A stretch of 64,000 nt of DNA, from positions 38,191 to 102,190 of the forward strand of contig JASLEG010000087.1 of NCBI GenBank assembly GCA_030151225.1, written 5' to 3'. Below, piece by piece: positions 18,301 through 25,737 of the stretch (the first letter of the stretch is position 1; each line of letters begins with the position of its first letter). The stretch comes from Burkholderia sp. Its GTDB lineage: Bacteria; Pseudomonadota; Gammaproteobacteria; Burkholderiales; Burkholderiaceae. Under the pieces are notes generated by a model. That model saw only the letters and a list, made by a program, of their open reading frames with translations, was not told where the DNA came from and did not search any database. The position numbers were made by a program, and so were the translations under genes.

Positions 18301-19549
18301 GACTGTCGGGACCGGCGCTGTCGGCTACGACGACGCCACGCGCTCCCGTGTCACGTTCGGCACAGCCGGCACGCCCGTCACCCTGTCCAACCTCGCCGAT
18401 GGCGCGTTGAGCGCCACGAGCACCGATGCCGTCACCGGCCGGCAGCTCTACGCCACCAACCAGAACGTGTCGGCGCTCGCCGGCGAACTCGCGGCTGGCG
18501 CGCTCGGGATGGTCCAGCAGAGCGGTAGCACCATCACGATCGGTGCGGCGGCAGCCGGCAACACGCTCGACGTCAGCGGCACCGCAGGCACGCGCCGCAT
18601 CACAGGCGTCGCAGCGGCCGTCAATGCCACGGATGCGGTGAATCTCGGTCAACTGGACCAGGTCATCGGTACGGTGAACTCCCTCGCGGGCAACGCCCTC
18701 GCCTACGACGATCCCACCCGACTCAGCGTCACCCTGGGCGGTATGGGCGCTACCGCAGCGGTGACGCTTCACAACCTGGCCGCTGGCGAGCTCTCCGCTG
18801 CCAGCACGGATGCGATCAACGGCGCGCAACTCTTCGCCACCAACGCTGCGGTGGCGTCGAACACCAGCGCGATCAGCGCCCTGTCCAGCCAGCTTGGCGC
18901 CATCCTCCCGTCCAACTACAGCCAGGTGCAGGCCTCGCAGACCACGGCCAGCCTCAAATTCGCGGCCTTCAACAGCAGCGGTGCTGCCTCGGTGGCCACC
19001 GGCGACCAAGCCATCGCCATTGGCGGCAATGCCGTGGCCGCGGGTGACCACAGCACCGCAGTCGGCGCCAGCGCGACCACTTCGGGAGCGAACGCCGTGG
19101 CGCTGGGCAGCAATGCGAGCGCGACCGGAGTGAACGCTGTGGCGCTGGGTGCCGGTTCCGCCGCCGACCGCGACGACTCGGTATCCATCGGCAATGCGGC
19201 CACCGGCACGACCCGTGTGCTGGCCAACGTCACGGCCGGCACGGCGCCCACTGACGCCGTGAACGTCCAGCAGCTGAACGATTCCGTCACCAACCTGAGC
19301 AATCGCATCGAGCACGACCGACGTGACGCGAATGGTGGCATTGCGGCCGCTGTGGCTATCGCCAATCTGCCCCAGGCGCCGGCGCCGGGCAACAGCATGG
19401 TGGCCATCGGGGGCGGGACGTACGGTGGCCAGTCTGCGATGGCGCTGGGCGTCTCGACCTACGCCGGGCGCTGGATTCTGAAAGCGAGTGGCTCGACCGA
19501 TACGCGCGGCACCGTTGCTGCCGGCGTCGGTGCGGGCTTCGTGTGGTGA
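15377..19549 (+). CDS. Trimeric autotransporter adhesin (YadA family)
   Basis: 1390 residues. An extended signal peptide (MKVKKRPKR, hydrophobic to YAQ at about 30) is followed by a YadA-type head of 14-residue repeats (AIATGNGATASGDDSIALG, AVALGSNA). A long Ser/Thr/Leu stalk of SLSTG units includes three large repeats of about 210 residues, each carrying a VGLVxQ, GGSAIDVSG, DAVNLQQLQ, VTFGTTGTPVTLSNLADG series. The C-terminal anchor (ALGVSTYAGRWILKASGSTDTRG to AGVGAGFVW, ending aromatic) forms the trimeric barrel. It probably mediates attachment or aggregation. The internal repeats are nearly identical at DNA level and could vary by recombination. Confidence 0.93.
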   Translation: MKVKKRPKRTGLSIAVAAAIAAYAGHVYAQATGTDAIATGNGATASGDDSIALGTNVSSIGARAAALGYAATAAGADSIAFGTSATAQTDAVALGLSSVANTNSVALGPMATAAADSAVAIGKGAVAGSATPTAGTTADIAIGSGANAVTTGTNNGGVIAIGASASASLQNSVALGSQASATGNQAIAIGSGAVATAQNGIAIGNSANVATAQDVAIGSGAITTTTKPTATIDVGGQTYSVAGGTPNGAFSVGSARYPRQIQGVAAGSIGATSTDAVNGSELYQTTQAIGTLSTSTAASVTSLSTGTTSNASNITSLSSSVTSGLVSLSTGLADSNMALSSLSSSTTAGFASISTSTEQAIGSLSTGAASAISDLSTRTDQSVASLSTGIAGNASSITSLSSGVTSGLASLSTTTAQSVSSLSTGLSDSNAALSSLSSSTTAGIASISTSTAQAIGSLSTGTASAISDLSARTDQSVASLSTGVAGQNATLASLQSGLSDGTVGLVKQVGGVGSGILTFGASTGGSAIDVSGTDGARQLRGVAAGTDTTDAVNLQQLQSVSAAIGTVGSAAVGYDDSAHTRVTFGTTGTPVTLSNLADGTLSAASTEAVTGRQLYAEQLASSANTNAIALLSTSTDQSVAQLTSGLSSGVAAISGLSTGTAVSVASLSTGLAGNAASISALSSSTASTITALTASTAQSVASLSTGLAGDASTLTALQSGLAAGTVGLVQQVGGIGAGVISIGAGTGGSAIDVSGTNGARQLKGVAAGTDATDAVNLQQLQNVSAAIGTVDSGAVGYDDAAHTRVTFGTTGTPVTLSNLADGALSATSTEAVTGRQLYAQQLASSANTNAIASLSTATGQSVVQLTSGLSSSLSAISTLSTATVQFFASLSTGLAGDASTLTALQAGLAAGTVGLLRQAGAIGAGVISIGSGTGGSAIDIAGADGARQVKGVAAGTEATDAVNLQQLQNVSAAIGTVGTGAVGYDDATRSRVTFGTAGTPVTLSNLADGALSATSTDAVTGRQLYATNQNVSALAGELAAGALGMVQQSGSTITIGAAAAGNTLDVSGTAGTRRITGVAAAVNATDAVNLGQLDQVIGTVNSLAGNALAYDDPTRLSVTLGGMGATAAVTLHNLAAGELSAASTDAINGAQLFATNAAVASNTSAISALSSQLGAILPSNYSQVQASQTTASLKFAAFNSSGAASVATGDQAIAIGGNAVAAGDHSTAVGASATTSGANAVALGSNASATGVNAVALGAGSAADRDDSVSIGNAATGTTRVLANVTAGTAPTDAVNVQQLNDSVTNLSNRIEHDRRDANGGIAAAVAIANLPQAPAPGNSMVAIGGGTYGGQSAMALGVSTYAGRWILKASGSTDTRGTVAAGVGAGFVW

Positions 19550-19566
19550 TCGACAGGAGACACAAC

Positions 19567-20193
19567 ATGGATACCCAAACCAAGGACAGAAATACGGAAG
19601 CGACCGACGTCGATGCGGCCGCGGCCGTTGACGTGTTCGGCATCGCCCTCCAGGCACGTGTCGACTACGCCATGGCCATCTGCACGACCGATCCGGGATC
19701 TACGGCTTGGCACGACGGGCTGGAGGCTGCGAAGTACGGCGCGTACACGCTGGGACGGGAGCTTGCTGGTGCCGACGAGAAACCCGCCTGCAGCCCGATG
19801 CTGGCCGACGTGCGGATGCTCCGCGAGGCCTTTGAGGAAGGCGTGAGTGACGCCCGACGCGAGGCGATGGAGTGGGAGGTTGAGCGGCTCGAGGACGAAG
19901 CGCGGCGAGCTCGGCAAGCGACGGTCGAGCGAGCGATCGAGGCAGGCGACTGGGCAGCGCTGGATCTTCCCACGCCCGAACGGTTCGTGGCGGCCCTCGA
20001 GGCTGGAAAGTCGATCGAAGCGGATGGCCACACCTTTCTCTTCGTCGAGGGTGAAGCGCTCTGGTGCACGAATCCGTACGGGGATGACACGGCCTTGGGC
20101 TTCGCCCTGCCCTCGGTCGGTACGGCTCACGCCGTGTTGAGCGCCCTTGCCCGCGGTGCCGTCTACGGCGCTGTGCCGCCCGGTAGCGACTGA
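19567..20193 (+). CDS. Hypothetical protein paralogous to the 14952 gene
   Basis: 208 residues from the ATG preceded by AGGAGA. The N-terminal 90 residues match the small protein before the adhesin. A charged helix (MEWEVERLEDEARRARQATVERA) and a C-terminal domain (ERFVAALEAGKSIEADGHTFLFVE) follow. It is probably co-transcribed with the adhesin 18 bases upstream. Function unknown. Confidence 0.65.
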   Translation: MDTQTKDRNTEATDVDAAAAVDVFGIALQARVDYAMAICTTDPGSTAWHDGLEAAKYGAYTLGRELAGADEKPACSPMLADVRMLREAFEEGVSDARREAMEWEVERLEDEARRARQATVERAIEAGDWAALDLPTPERFVAALEAGKSIEADGHTFLFVEGEALWCTNPYGDDTALGFALPSVGTAHAVLSALARGAVYGAVPPGSD

Positions 20194-20214
20194 ATTCTGG
20201 TCCAGGAGAACACC

Positions 20215-21564
20215 ATGCAACGATTTGAAGTGGATGGCGAAGAATTCGATGCGGCAAGCAATAGCCTGCTCGCGCGGCTGCCAGCGGCGCACGCTGCCAA
20301 ACTGCGGCCGCTCTGCCTATGCACCGATCCACCGGTGCCGATGTACATCGCCCGCTTCGACGGCAAGTACCTCGTCAAGCGGATGCCGGGCACTGACAAG
20401 AAGCACCACATCGATTGCGAGTCATACGAGAAGCCGGCTGGCCTGAGCGGCTTCGGTGAAGTCGACGGCACAGCGATCGTTGAGGATCCGGACTCCGGCG
20501 AGGTGACGCTGAAATTCGGCTTCGCGTTGAGCAAGGGCGGCACGCGCGACATGCCGGAGCCCTCCGGTAACGAGCCGGACAGCATCAAGGCCGACGGCAA
20601 GAAGCTGACTTTGCGCGGCCTCCTGCACTACCTCTGGGAGGAAGCCGGTCTGACGCGCTGGTCGCCGGCGATGTCGGGCAAACGCAACTGGATCGTGGTG
20701 CGCAAGTACCTCCTCCTGGCGGCCGCCGGCAAGCAAGCCAAGAAGATGAGCCTCGAGGACATGCTGTACGTCCCCGAGATGTTCGTCGTCGACCAGAAGG
20801 ATTTGATCGAGCAGCGCCGCGCGCAGCACCTCGCCCGGATCTCTGTCTCTGAGTCGGGAAAGCCGCACTTCGTGTTGGTGATCGGGGAGCTCAAGGAAAT
20901 CGCCCTCTCGCGCTTCGGCTTCAAACTCGTCATCAAGCACCTGCCTGGATTCGGCTTGATGATCGACGAGAAGCTGAAGAAGCGAATCGAAAAGGTGTTC
21001 GAGGGCGAGCTCGCCGTGTGGGCGTCGATGGAAGATGCGGCGCACTTAATGGTGATCGCGACAGCGAGCGTGGCGCCCTCCGGCGTGGCGACGGTACAAG
21101 AGGTGTCTTTCATGCTGACCACCGACGCCTGGATCCCCTTCGAAAGCGTGTTCGACCACGGCCTGGTCAAGGCGCTGGCCAAGCGCCGATACCAGAAGTG
21201 TCTGCGGTACAACCAGACCATGAAGCAGCCTATCGCCACCGCGTTGCTAACGGACGGTGTGCGCGGCACCGCGCTGTACATCGTGCCGCCGGATGCTTCT
21301 CCCGACTACCAGGCCAAGCTGGACGAGATCATCGCCGAGTCCGAGCTGGACGCGTGGATCTGGCGGCCGGCGGCAGAAACGATGCCGGCGCTTCCGCTCA
21401 CCGCTTACGACGCTGCGCGCACCGGCGGGGGCCGAGCACGGGCCACGCCGGCGCGAACCGAGCGCCAGCACGACGTCGCTACGCCCCCGCTGTCCGACGA
21501 ACCGCCAGTGGTTGAGGAGCCGCCCCCGCATACCGATGCGGATCGACCTGGGAATTGGTTGTGA
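20215..21564 (+). CDS. DUF1173-family plasmid protein
   Basis: 449 residues. The pattern LRPLCLCTDPPVPMYIARFDGKYLVKRMPGT, LRGLLHYLWEEAGLTRWSPAMSGKRNWIVVRKYL and the later PDYQAKLDEII resemble the DUF1173 family found on proteobacterial plasmids and integrative elements. No catalytic motif is evident; the two Cys in LCLC and HHIDC could bind metal. The C-terminal 50 residues are Pro/Arg-rich and probably disordered. The start follows CAGGAGA. It ends the adhesin-region unit, and a hairpin lies about 110 bases downstream. Confidence 0.65.
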   Translation: MQRFEVDGEEFDAASNSLLARLPAAHAAKLRPLCLCTDPPVPMYIARFDGKYLVKRMPGTDKKHHIDCESYEKPAGLSGFGEVDGTAIVEDPDSGEVTLKFGFALSKGGTRDMPEPSGNEPDSIKADGKKLTLRGLLHYLWEEAGLTRWSPAMSGKRNWIVVRKYLLLAAAGKQAKKMSLEDMLYVPEMFVVDQKDLIEQRRAQHLARISVSESGKPHFVLVIGELKEIALSRFGFKLVIKHLPGFGLMIDEKLKKRIEKVFEGELAVWASMEDAAHLMVIATASVAPSGVATVQEVSFMLTTDAWIPFESVFDHGLVKALAKRRYQKCLRYNQTMKQPIATALLTDGVRGTALYIVPPDASPDYQAKLDEIIAESELDAWIWRPAAETMPALPLTAYDAARTGGGRARATPARTERQHDVATPPLSDEPPVVEEPPPHTDADRPGNWL

Positions 21565-21670
21565 TGGCACCGACCCGTAGACGGAGGCACGCCCACCGCA
21601 GCGACGCGCACTGGACTGTTTGCCAGCGTTCGGGGATGTTGTCCGGCGTCGGATAACGAAGTGGCGAACC

Positions 21671-21757
21671 AAAAAAAGACGCCCCGAGACCAATCGGGGC
21701 GTGCAACGGATGACGTGCGACAGGACCTAGAAGCAAAGCCGCAAGTATCACGTGGAA
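21671..21757 (-). ncRNA. Probable CopA/RNAI-like antisense RNA controlling RepA
   Basis: A sigma70-like promoter reads leftward: TTGACA (complement of 21786-21791), 16-base spacer, TAGAAT (complement of 21764-21769), so transcription should begin near 21757. It would end at a perfect 9-bp stem ACGCCCCGA / TCGGGGCGT (21694-21702 pairing with 21679-21687) followed by seven T (complement of 21671-21677). The product is about 85 bases, antisense to the leader of the IncFII-type repA. The terminal loop reads UUGGUC in the RNA and contains a YUNR-type UUGG, as in antisense RNAs that pair by loop-loop kissing. Inference from position and structure. Confidence 0.72.
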
Positions 21758-21763
21758 GCGGAA

Positions 21764-21791
21764 ATTCTAGAACAGCAGCGGGCCCTGTCAA
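21764..21791 (-). promoter_or_regulatory. Promoter of the antisense RNA
   Basis: -35 TTGACA (perfect) and -10 TAGAAT (5 of 6) on the minus strand with a 16-base spacer, about 160-190 bases upstream of the repA start. Confidence 0.7.
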
Positions 21792-21833
21792 GCGGCATCT
21801 ATGTGACTGCAGAACCATGATTCAGCACATCAG

Positions 21834-21941
21834 ATGAAACAACATAACGAGATTAGTTACGCATCGACCGATGGTAGCGAGGTGGGGTTGCATAGGGAGC
21901 AACCGAGGGAGTCCACGACAGGAGCCCGAGGAACCCTGTAA
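21834..21941 (+). CDS. Candidate leader peptide coupled to repA
   Basis: A 35-residue frame (MKQHNEISYASTDGSEVG start) ending 9 bases before the repA ATG. Its own start overlaps the stop of a 6-codon frame at 21817-21837 (ATGA). IncFII-type replicons need translation of a leader peptide to open the repA ribosome site, and the antisense RNA blocks this. repA here has no good ribosome site of its own close by, which fits coupling. No clear ribosome site precedes the leader either, so this is a candidate only. Confidence 0.45.
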   Translation: MKQHNEISYASTDGSEVGLHREQPRESTTGARGTL

Positions 21942-21950
21942 GCACGCGAA

Positions 21951-22844
21951 ATGGCGTTTCCCCCTCTTTTGCCGCAGCCAGGCGTGTCTGTCGCCCTGAG
22001 CCAGCAGATCGATCCGTCGAGCAACGTGATGTTGCAGCCGGTGGCCGCGCACGCCAGGTCGGCGCAGCCTACGCTGCCTGAACGGGCGTGGCCGGCGGAC
22101 ATCCCCTGCCCGGCGCCGGCGAATACCCCGCGCCTGCTGCGAGAATTGAAGACCCGTCTCGGCCGCTATCTGGACACGCCGCAGGCCTGGCTGCCCGCGT
22201 TGAACGGCGCCAACGGAAGCCGTCGCCAACAGCGCAGCGAGCGTCGCGTCGCCTGCGTGCAACTGGTGCGCGCGTTGATCAAGTTCTGCGACGTCTCCAC
22301 CTTGCGCATCGCGGTGCCAGCGCAGGGCGGGTGGGTCGACTTCACGCTGCCGTATCTTGCCGAACAGGCCGGCCTCTCGGTGCGCCGCGCTGAGCGCGCA
22401 CTCCGCGATCTCGTGAAGGCACGGCTCGTGAAGAGTCGGCCGCAGTGCGAGCTGCAGGTCGACGAACAAGGGCCGCGCTATCGCGGGCTGGCCGCAATCC
22501 GATACGTGACGCCGGCGCTCTTCGAACAATTCGGCCTGGGCAAGTGGCTCCGCCACGAGCGCACCCGCGCACATCTTCGGGCGCAGCGCCGTCGTGACGC
22601 CGCGCGAAAGCGGAATCGGAAACCGGTCGCCGGTGCTGGCCAGCTGCTCGACCAGTTGACCGATAAACTGGCGGCCGCGCAGGCGAAAGCTGCCGCCCGT
22701 GGGCGGCTCTCTGAAAGTGATCGTCAGGCCGAGCTCGAGCGCGCAGTGATGATCCGTGCCGGCGAGCTCAAAGCCGCTCATCCCGATTGGGATCGAGACC
22801 GGTGCTTCCGGATCGCACGAAACCAACTCGCCCCACCAGCCTAA
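21951..22844 (+). CDS. repA: RepA, IncFII-type replication initiator
   Basis: 297 residues. The core follows the IncFII RepA pattern: SRRQQRSERRVACVQLVRALIKFCD, a winged-helix-like VDFTLPYLAEQAGLSVRRAERALRDLVKARLVKSR, YVTPALFEQFGL, a basic stretch (LRAQRRRDAARKRNRK) and a C-terminal LERAVMIRAGELKAAHPDWDRDRCFRIARNQ. It would bind the origin that lies downstream in this plasmid type. An antisense RNA and leader frame upstream support the family. The N-terminal 45 residues are Pro-rich and not conserved-looking. A long minus-strand frame over this gene is a shadow. Confidence 0.8.
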   Translation: MAFPPLLPQPGVSVALSQQIDPSSNVMLQPVAAHARSAQPTLPERAWPADIPCPAPANTPRLLRELKTRLGRYLDTPQAWLPALNGANGSRRQQRSERRVACVQLVRALIKFCDVSTLRIAVPAQGGWVDFTLPYLAEQAGLSVRRAERALRDLVKARLVKSRPQCELQVDEQGPRYRGLAAIRYVTPALFEQFGLGKWLRHERTRAHLRAQRRRDAARKRNRKPVAGAGQLLDQLTDKLAAAQAKAAARGRLSESDRQAELERAVMIRAGELKAAHPDWDRDRCFRIARNQLAPPA

Positions 22845-23870
22845 TCTCGCAGCGTCACCGTTTCCTTTCCCATCGCGCCAGCGAGGGCCGCATTCGCCTC
22901 GATGTGGCCTGGCCAACGCTGGGGCCCGAATCTTCCCTCCGTTTTCCACACGTCGCCTCGCATTCGACTACGCGTGACGAGCCTTCGGCCGGCAACGCCT
23001 GTGAATAAGTGCACTTAACTGTCGGTACGGGTGGCGTTTAAATGTCGGGACTTAATCAGAACCTATCTCTATCTACCCCATATCGAGCTGAGGCTCCGCC
23101 TCAGAGGGGCGGGCAGGCCCGCCGACGAGATACCGATCGCAACGCATACGTTCCCCTCCGGCAGGCACTAAGCGCCACGGCGGGCTATGCCCGCCGCACC
23201 GCTAAGTGCGCGTAAATCATCCGATGCCGGATACTCCGGCATCGGCCTCAACGCGCGCGTGTGCGCGCCCTTTGCCCGAAAACGACTCTCGACGTCAGCG
23301 CAGTAAAGTTTTGCAAAGAGGGGGAGCTATGCAACTAACGGTCATCGTGCCCACCCACTATCTCACACCCCGCCGGTTGCACCATACTCCCAAGCCACCA
23401 AGAAAAGGCCGGTACCCTCCTCCAGCCGAGACGCGGCAAGGGCCCCGTCGGCATATCGACGCCGTCGCGGCACGGCCGGCTTGCCGGCATGCCCATCAAC
23501 GGCAAATCCGAACGCGGGCGACGTCGAGTCCGCCTCGGCGCAGCGGGGAACCCACTGGTCTAGACGAGCGCCCAAGTACAGGTCGAGGAATGGCGCTATC
23601 GAGAATTCGAACGTGTGGAAGAGGCGGTATTCTCGAATGGCAAGCGCTCTGACGCCGCGACGCCAACGCGCTCAGATCGCGAGCAATGGATATCAGCAGG
23701 CAGCGTCCCTATCTACCCGGCGAGTCAATGCGGCCCCTACCATTCGACAGAAGATGCGCAGTGCGCAGCATGCGGTCGGAAGAACGAGCCAGTTCAGCCG
23801 AGCGACCACAAAACATGGACCGGTCATGCCATGGGTCGGAATCCGTCACATTTGTTGGGCAACCGTCCGG
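22845..23870 (+). other. Hairpin-rich non-coding region, possible origin of the RepA replicon
   Basis: No convincing large gene lies between the two initiators. Perfect inverted repeats cluster here: CTGAGGC-TCC-GCCTCAG (23088-23104), GGCGGGC-AG-GCCCGCC (23108-23123), GGCGGGC-TAT-GCCCGCC (23179-23195) nested in GCACTAAGCG/CGCTAAGTGC (23164-23206), and CCGATGCCGG-ATACT-CCGGCATCGG (23221-23245). AT-rich stretches (22994-23060) precede them. In IncFII plasmids the origin lies downstream of repA beyond a CIS element, so this is the natural place for oriV. A 107-codon Pro/Arg-rich frame at 23329-23652 has a purine-rich ribosome-like site but does not look like a protein. Confidence 0.45.
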
Positions 23871-24704
23871 TCACGCGGCGACGTCGAGCTCGAGCGAACG
23901 TTGGGGATTTTGAACGAAGGTGAAATCCAGAGAATTCACTGCGCGCCCGACCTTGACTGCACGACACTCGATAACAAGGTCCGCTTTTTTGTTCAGTTCC
24001 GACAGCGCCATATCGATGACTCGCCTTTTGATGTCCGCGAAGCGATAGGTATCGGGTATTTCGAGTGTCTTCCGAAAATCATCAAGGGTGATCAACAATC
24101 GCCCACGATCACGCTCGCGCATCAGGAGTTCAAGCAAGCGCCAGGAGTAGATCGATTGCAGTCCACGCGCAAATTCCAGTTGGTACGAAACGAACCGGCG
24201 CTGCAGCATGAAGATATGCGGCGTCAAGTCCGGTGAAAATGAGATTTCCGCCCAACCCTCTCCCTCGTGGTAGACCGCCTTCCAAACCCAGTTCAGCGTC
24301 ACTTTCCGCGGCCCGTCCATATAGGTCAGCGTTCGCTTCTGCAAGCTGTTGCAACCGTCTCGCAATCCCTCATACGCGGCTGTTGCTTGCTTCTCTCCAG
24401 ACCGAGGCGCGAGGGCAGCAAGCGCTGCGAACTCGTCAACTCGCACGCGAACGCAGACGTAGCCGTTTCGTTGTCCGTGCAAGTACGGCGATTTCTTGCT
24501 GTCGACCGAACGAAGCGCCGCCATCATCACGCGCTTCTCATTCAACGTCAGGCCTTGCTGGGAATTCACCAGCGCACGGCTCATCGCTACGGTACCCTTA
24601 ACCTTTCCATCCCCGTCGAGAGCAGGCTCGTCCAACTCGGCCATCATAATCGGCTCGAGATCGACTATCGATACCGCCGGATCGGCCGGCTGCTTTTTTG
24701 CCAT
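23871..24704 (-). CDS. Rep_3-family replication initiator
   Basis: 277 residues from the ATG at 24704, preceded by GGAG at a good distance; an upstream TTG is unlikely. The pattern ALVNSQQGLTLNEKRVMMAALRSVD, EGWAEISFSPDLTPHIFML, FVSYQLEFARGLQSIYSWRLLELLMRERDRG, and FADIKRRVIDMALSELNKKADLVIE is that of Rep_3/RepB (pi, RepA of P1 type) initiators with two winged helices. Its iterons lie directly upstream (24791-25664). This is a second, independent replicon next to the IncFII-type one. Confidence 0.88.
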   Translation of the reverse strand: MAKKQPADPAVSIVDLEPIMMAELDEPALDGDGKVKGTVAMSRALVNSQQGLTLNEKRVMMAALRSVDSKKSPYLHGQRNGYVCVRVRVDEFAALAALAPRSGEKQATAAYEGLRDGCNSLQKRTLTYMDGPRKVTLNWVWKAVYHEGEGWAEISFSPDLTPHIFMLQRRFVSYQLEFARGLQSIYSWRLLELLMRERDRGRLLITLDDFRKTLEIPDTYRFADIKRRVIDMALSELNKKADLVIECRAVKVGRAVNSLDFTFVQNPQRSLELDVAA

Positions 24705-24780
24705 TGAACGCTCCAAAATGTGACGTCAGGCGCGACGCGTCACAATTATACGGTGACGCGGCGCAGTAGCAAGTCACCGA

Positions 24781-24790
24781 TGTGGATAAC
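24781..24790 (-). promoter_or_regulatory. DnaA box
   Basis: TGTGGATAAC is a perfect DnaA box on the complementary strand (TTATCCACA). It lies beside the iterons and 77 bases upstream of the Rep_3 start, as expected for an iteron origin. Confidence 0.75.
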
Positions 24791-25664
24791 GGTCGGTTAA
24801 CGTCACGCCCGGCCCGGTATACGTCCACCCGGGGTCGGAACGTGTCACCGCAGGCCCGGTTTACGTCACTTTTCAGGAAATGCCATTGCTCGCAGAGCCA
24901 TACGGGACAAGGCTTTTGGCGAACGCCAAGATCACCTACAAAAGGGTTTACTAAAGGATCTACAAACTGTTTTACAAAAGCCCCTTTAGAAAAACGTCGC
25001 GAGTCAACAACAGACCCCGAACTCGCTGCTGCATACCGTCGCGTGGCCAACCCAGCGGCCTTTCTTCCAGAAACAGGCCTCAAATGTGACGTTTACCGAC
25101 CCGCAAGCTGCTCAAGGTAAAGTAACGGCAAGGCGGGCGCGGCAGAGACTGCGGGCGTCGCCGGACCAACGAAGGGTGACGCTTTCCGACCCGGGCGCAT
25201 ATTAAAAAGTGACGTTGACCGACCCGCCGCTACTTTCCTATGTAATGTCTCCCGACTCAGCACGAGCGATTAAAGGTGACGTTTACCGACCCGGGAGTTT
25301 CCGAAGCATAGTTGGTTTGTCCTTCCGTCGGCGTCTAAGGTGACGTTTTCCGACCTCACTCCGGCATGCCCGTGCTCCTAGCTGCGATAAGGATCGTCCG
25401 TCAGAACGGGCGCAGGCGGGCTTGGACGGCACGGCTTCTGGCTAAAAGTGACGGATTCCGACCTCACAGCGGCCACTCTGGCGAACCTTCGTCGTCGGTG
25501 CGTTCGGTTTCACCGGAAGAACGTTATCGTAGATGTGAGTAGCCACTTCGGGTCGGTAAACGTCACCTTCAGGTCGAGGTCGGTCACCTTTCGCATGGTT
25601 GGCGTCTGTGGGTCGGAAAACGTCATCGGAAGAGCGCGCTTACCGCTGGGTCGGGAAAAGTCAC
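24791..25664. repeat. Iteron array, origin of the Rep_3 replicon
   Basis: A 17-base unit GTGACGTTTACCGACCC recurs. Plus-oriented copies: 25086-25102, 25176-25192, 25209-25225, 25276-25292, 25340-25356 and 25448-25464 (central bases and last two vary). Inverted copies: 24791-24806, about 24832-24848, 24854-24869, 25550-25566, 25610-25626 and 25648-25664. A partial copy lies near 25577. An AT-rich stretch with TTTAC/TACAAA repeats (24940-24995) is a candidate unwinding element. Copies next to the initiator start could also act in autoregulation and handcuffing. Confidence 0.88.
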
Positions 25665-25737
25665 TTTTAGATGCGCGCATATTGGGGTGCGGCGGGTCAC
25701 GATAGACAGTAGCCGCATTGCCACGCCTCTAGCGAAA

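Noticed and set aside
17933..19657. 574-codon minus-strand frame over the adhesin
   Set aside because: Mirror of the adhesin repeats; composition follows the complement of SLSTG codons.
21822..22949. 375-codon minus-strand frame over repA
   Set aside because: Antisense shadow; the plus strand matches IncFII RepA and its leader control.
23481..24236. 251-codon plus-strand frame over the 3' part of the Rep_3 gene
   Set aside because: Antisense to a clearly recognisable initiator; no domain.
25086..25464. Possible CRISPR-like repeats
   Set aside because: 17-base units in both orientations with irregular spacing upstream of a Rep_3 gene are iterons.
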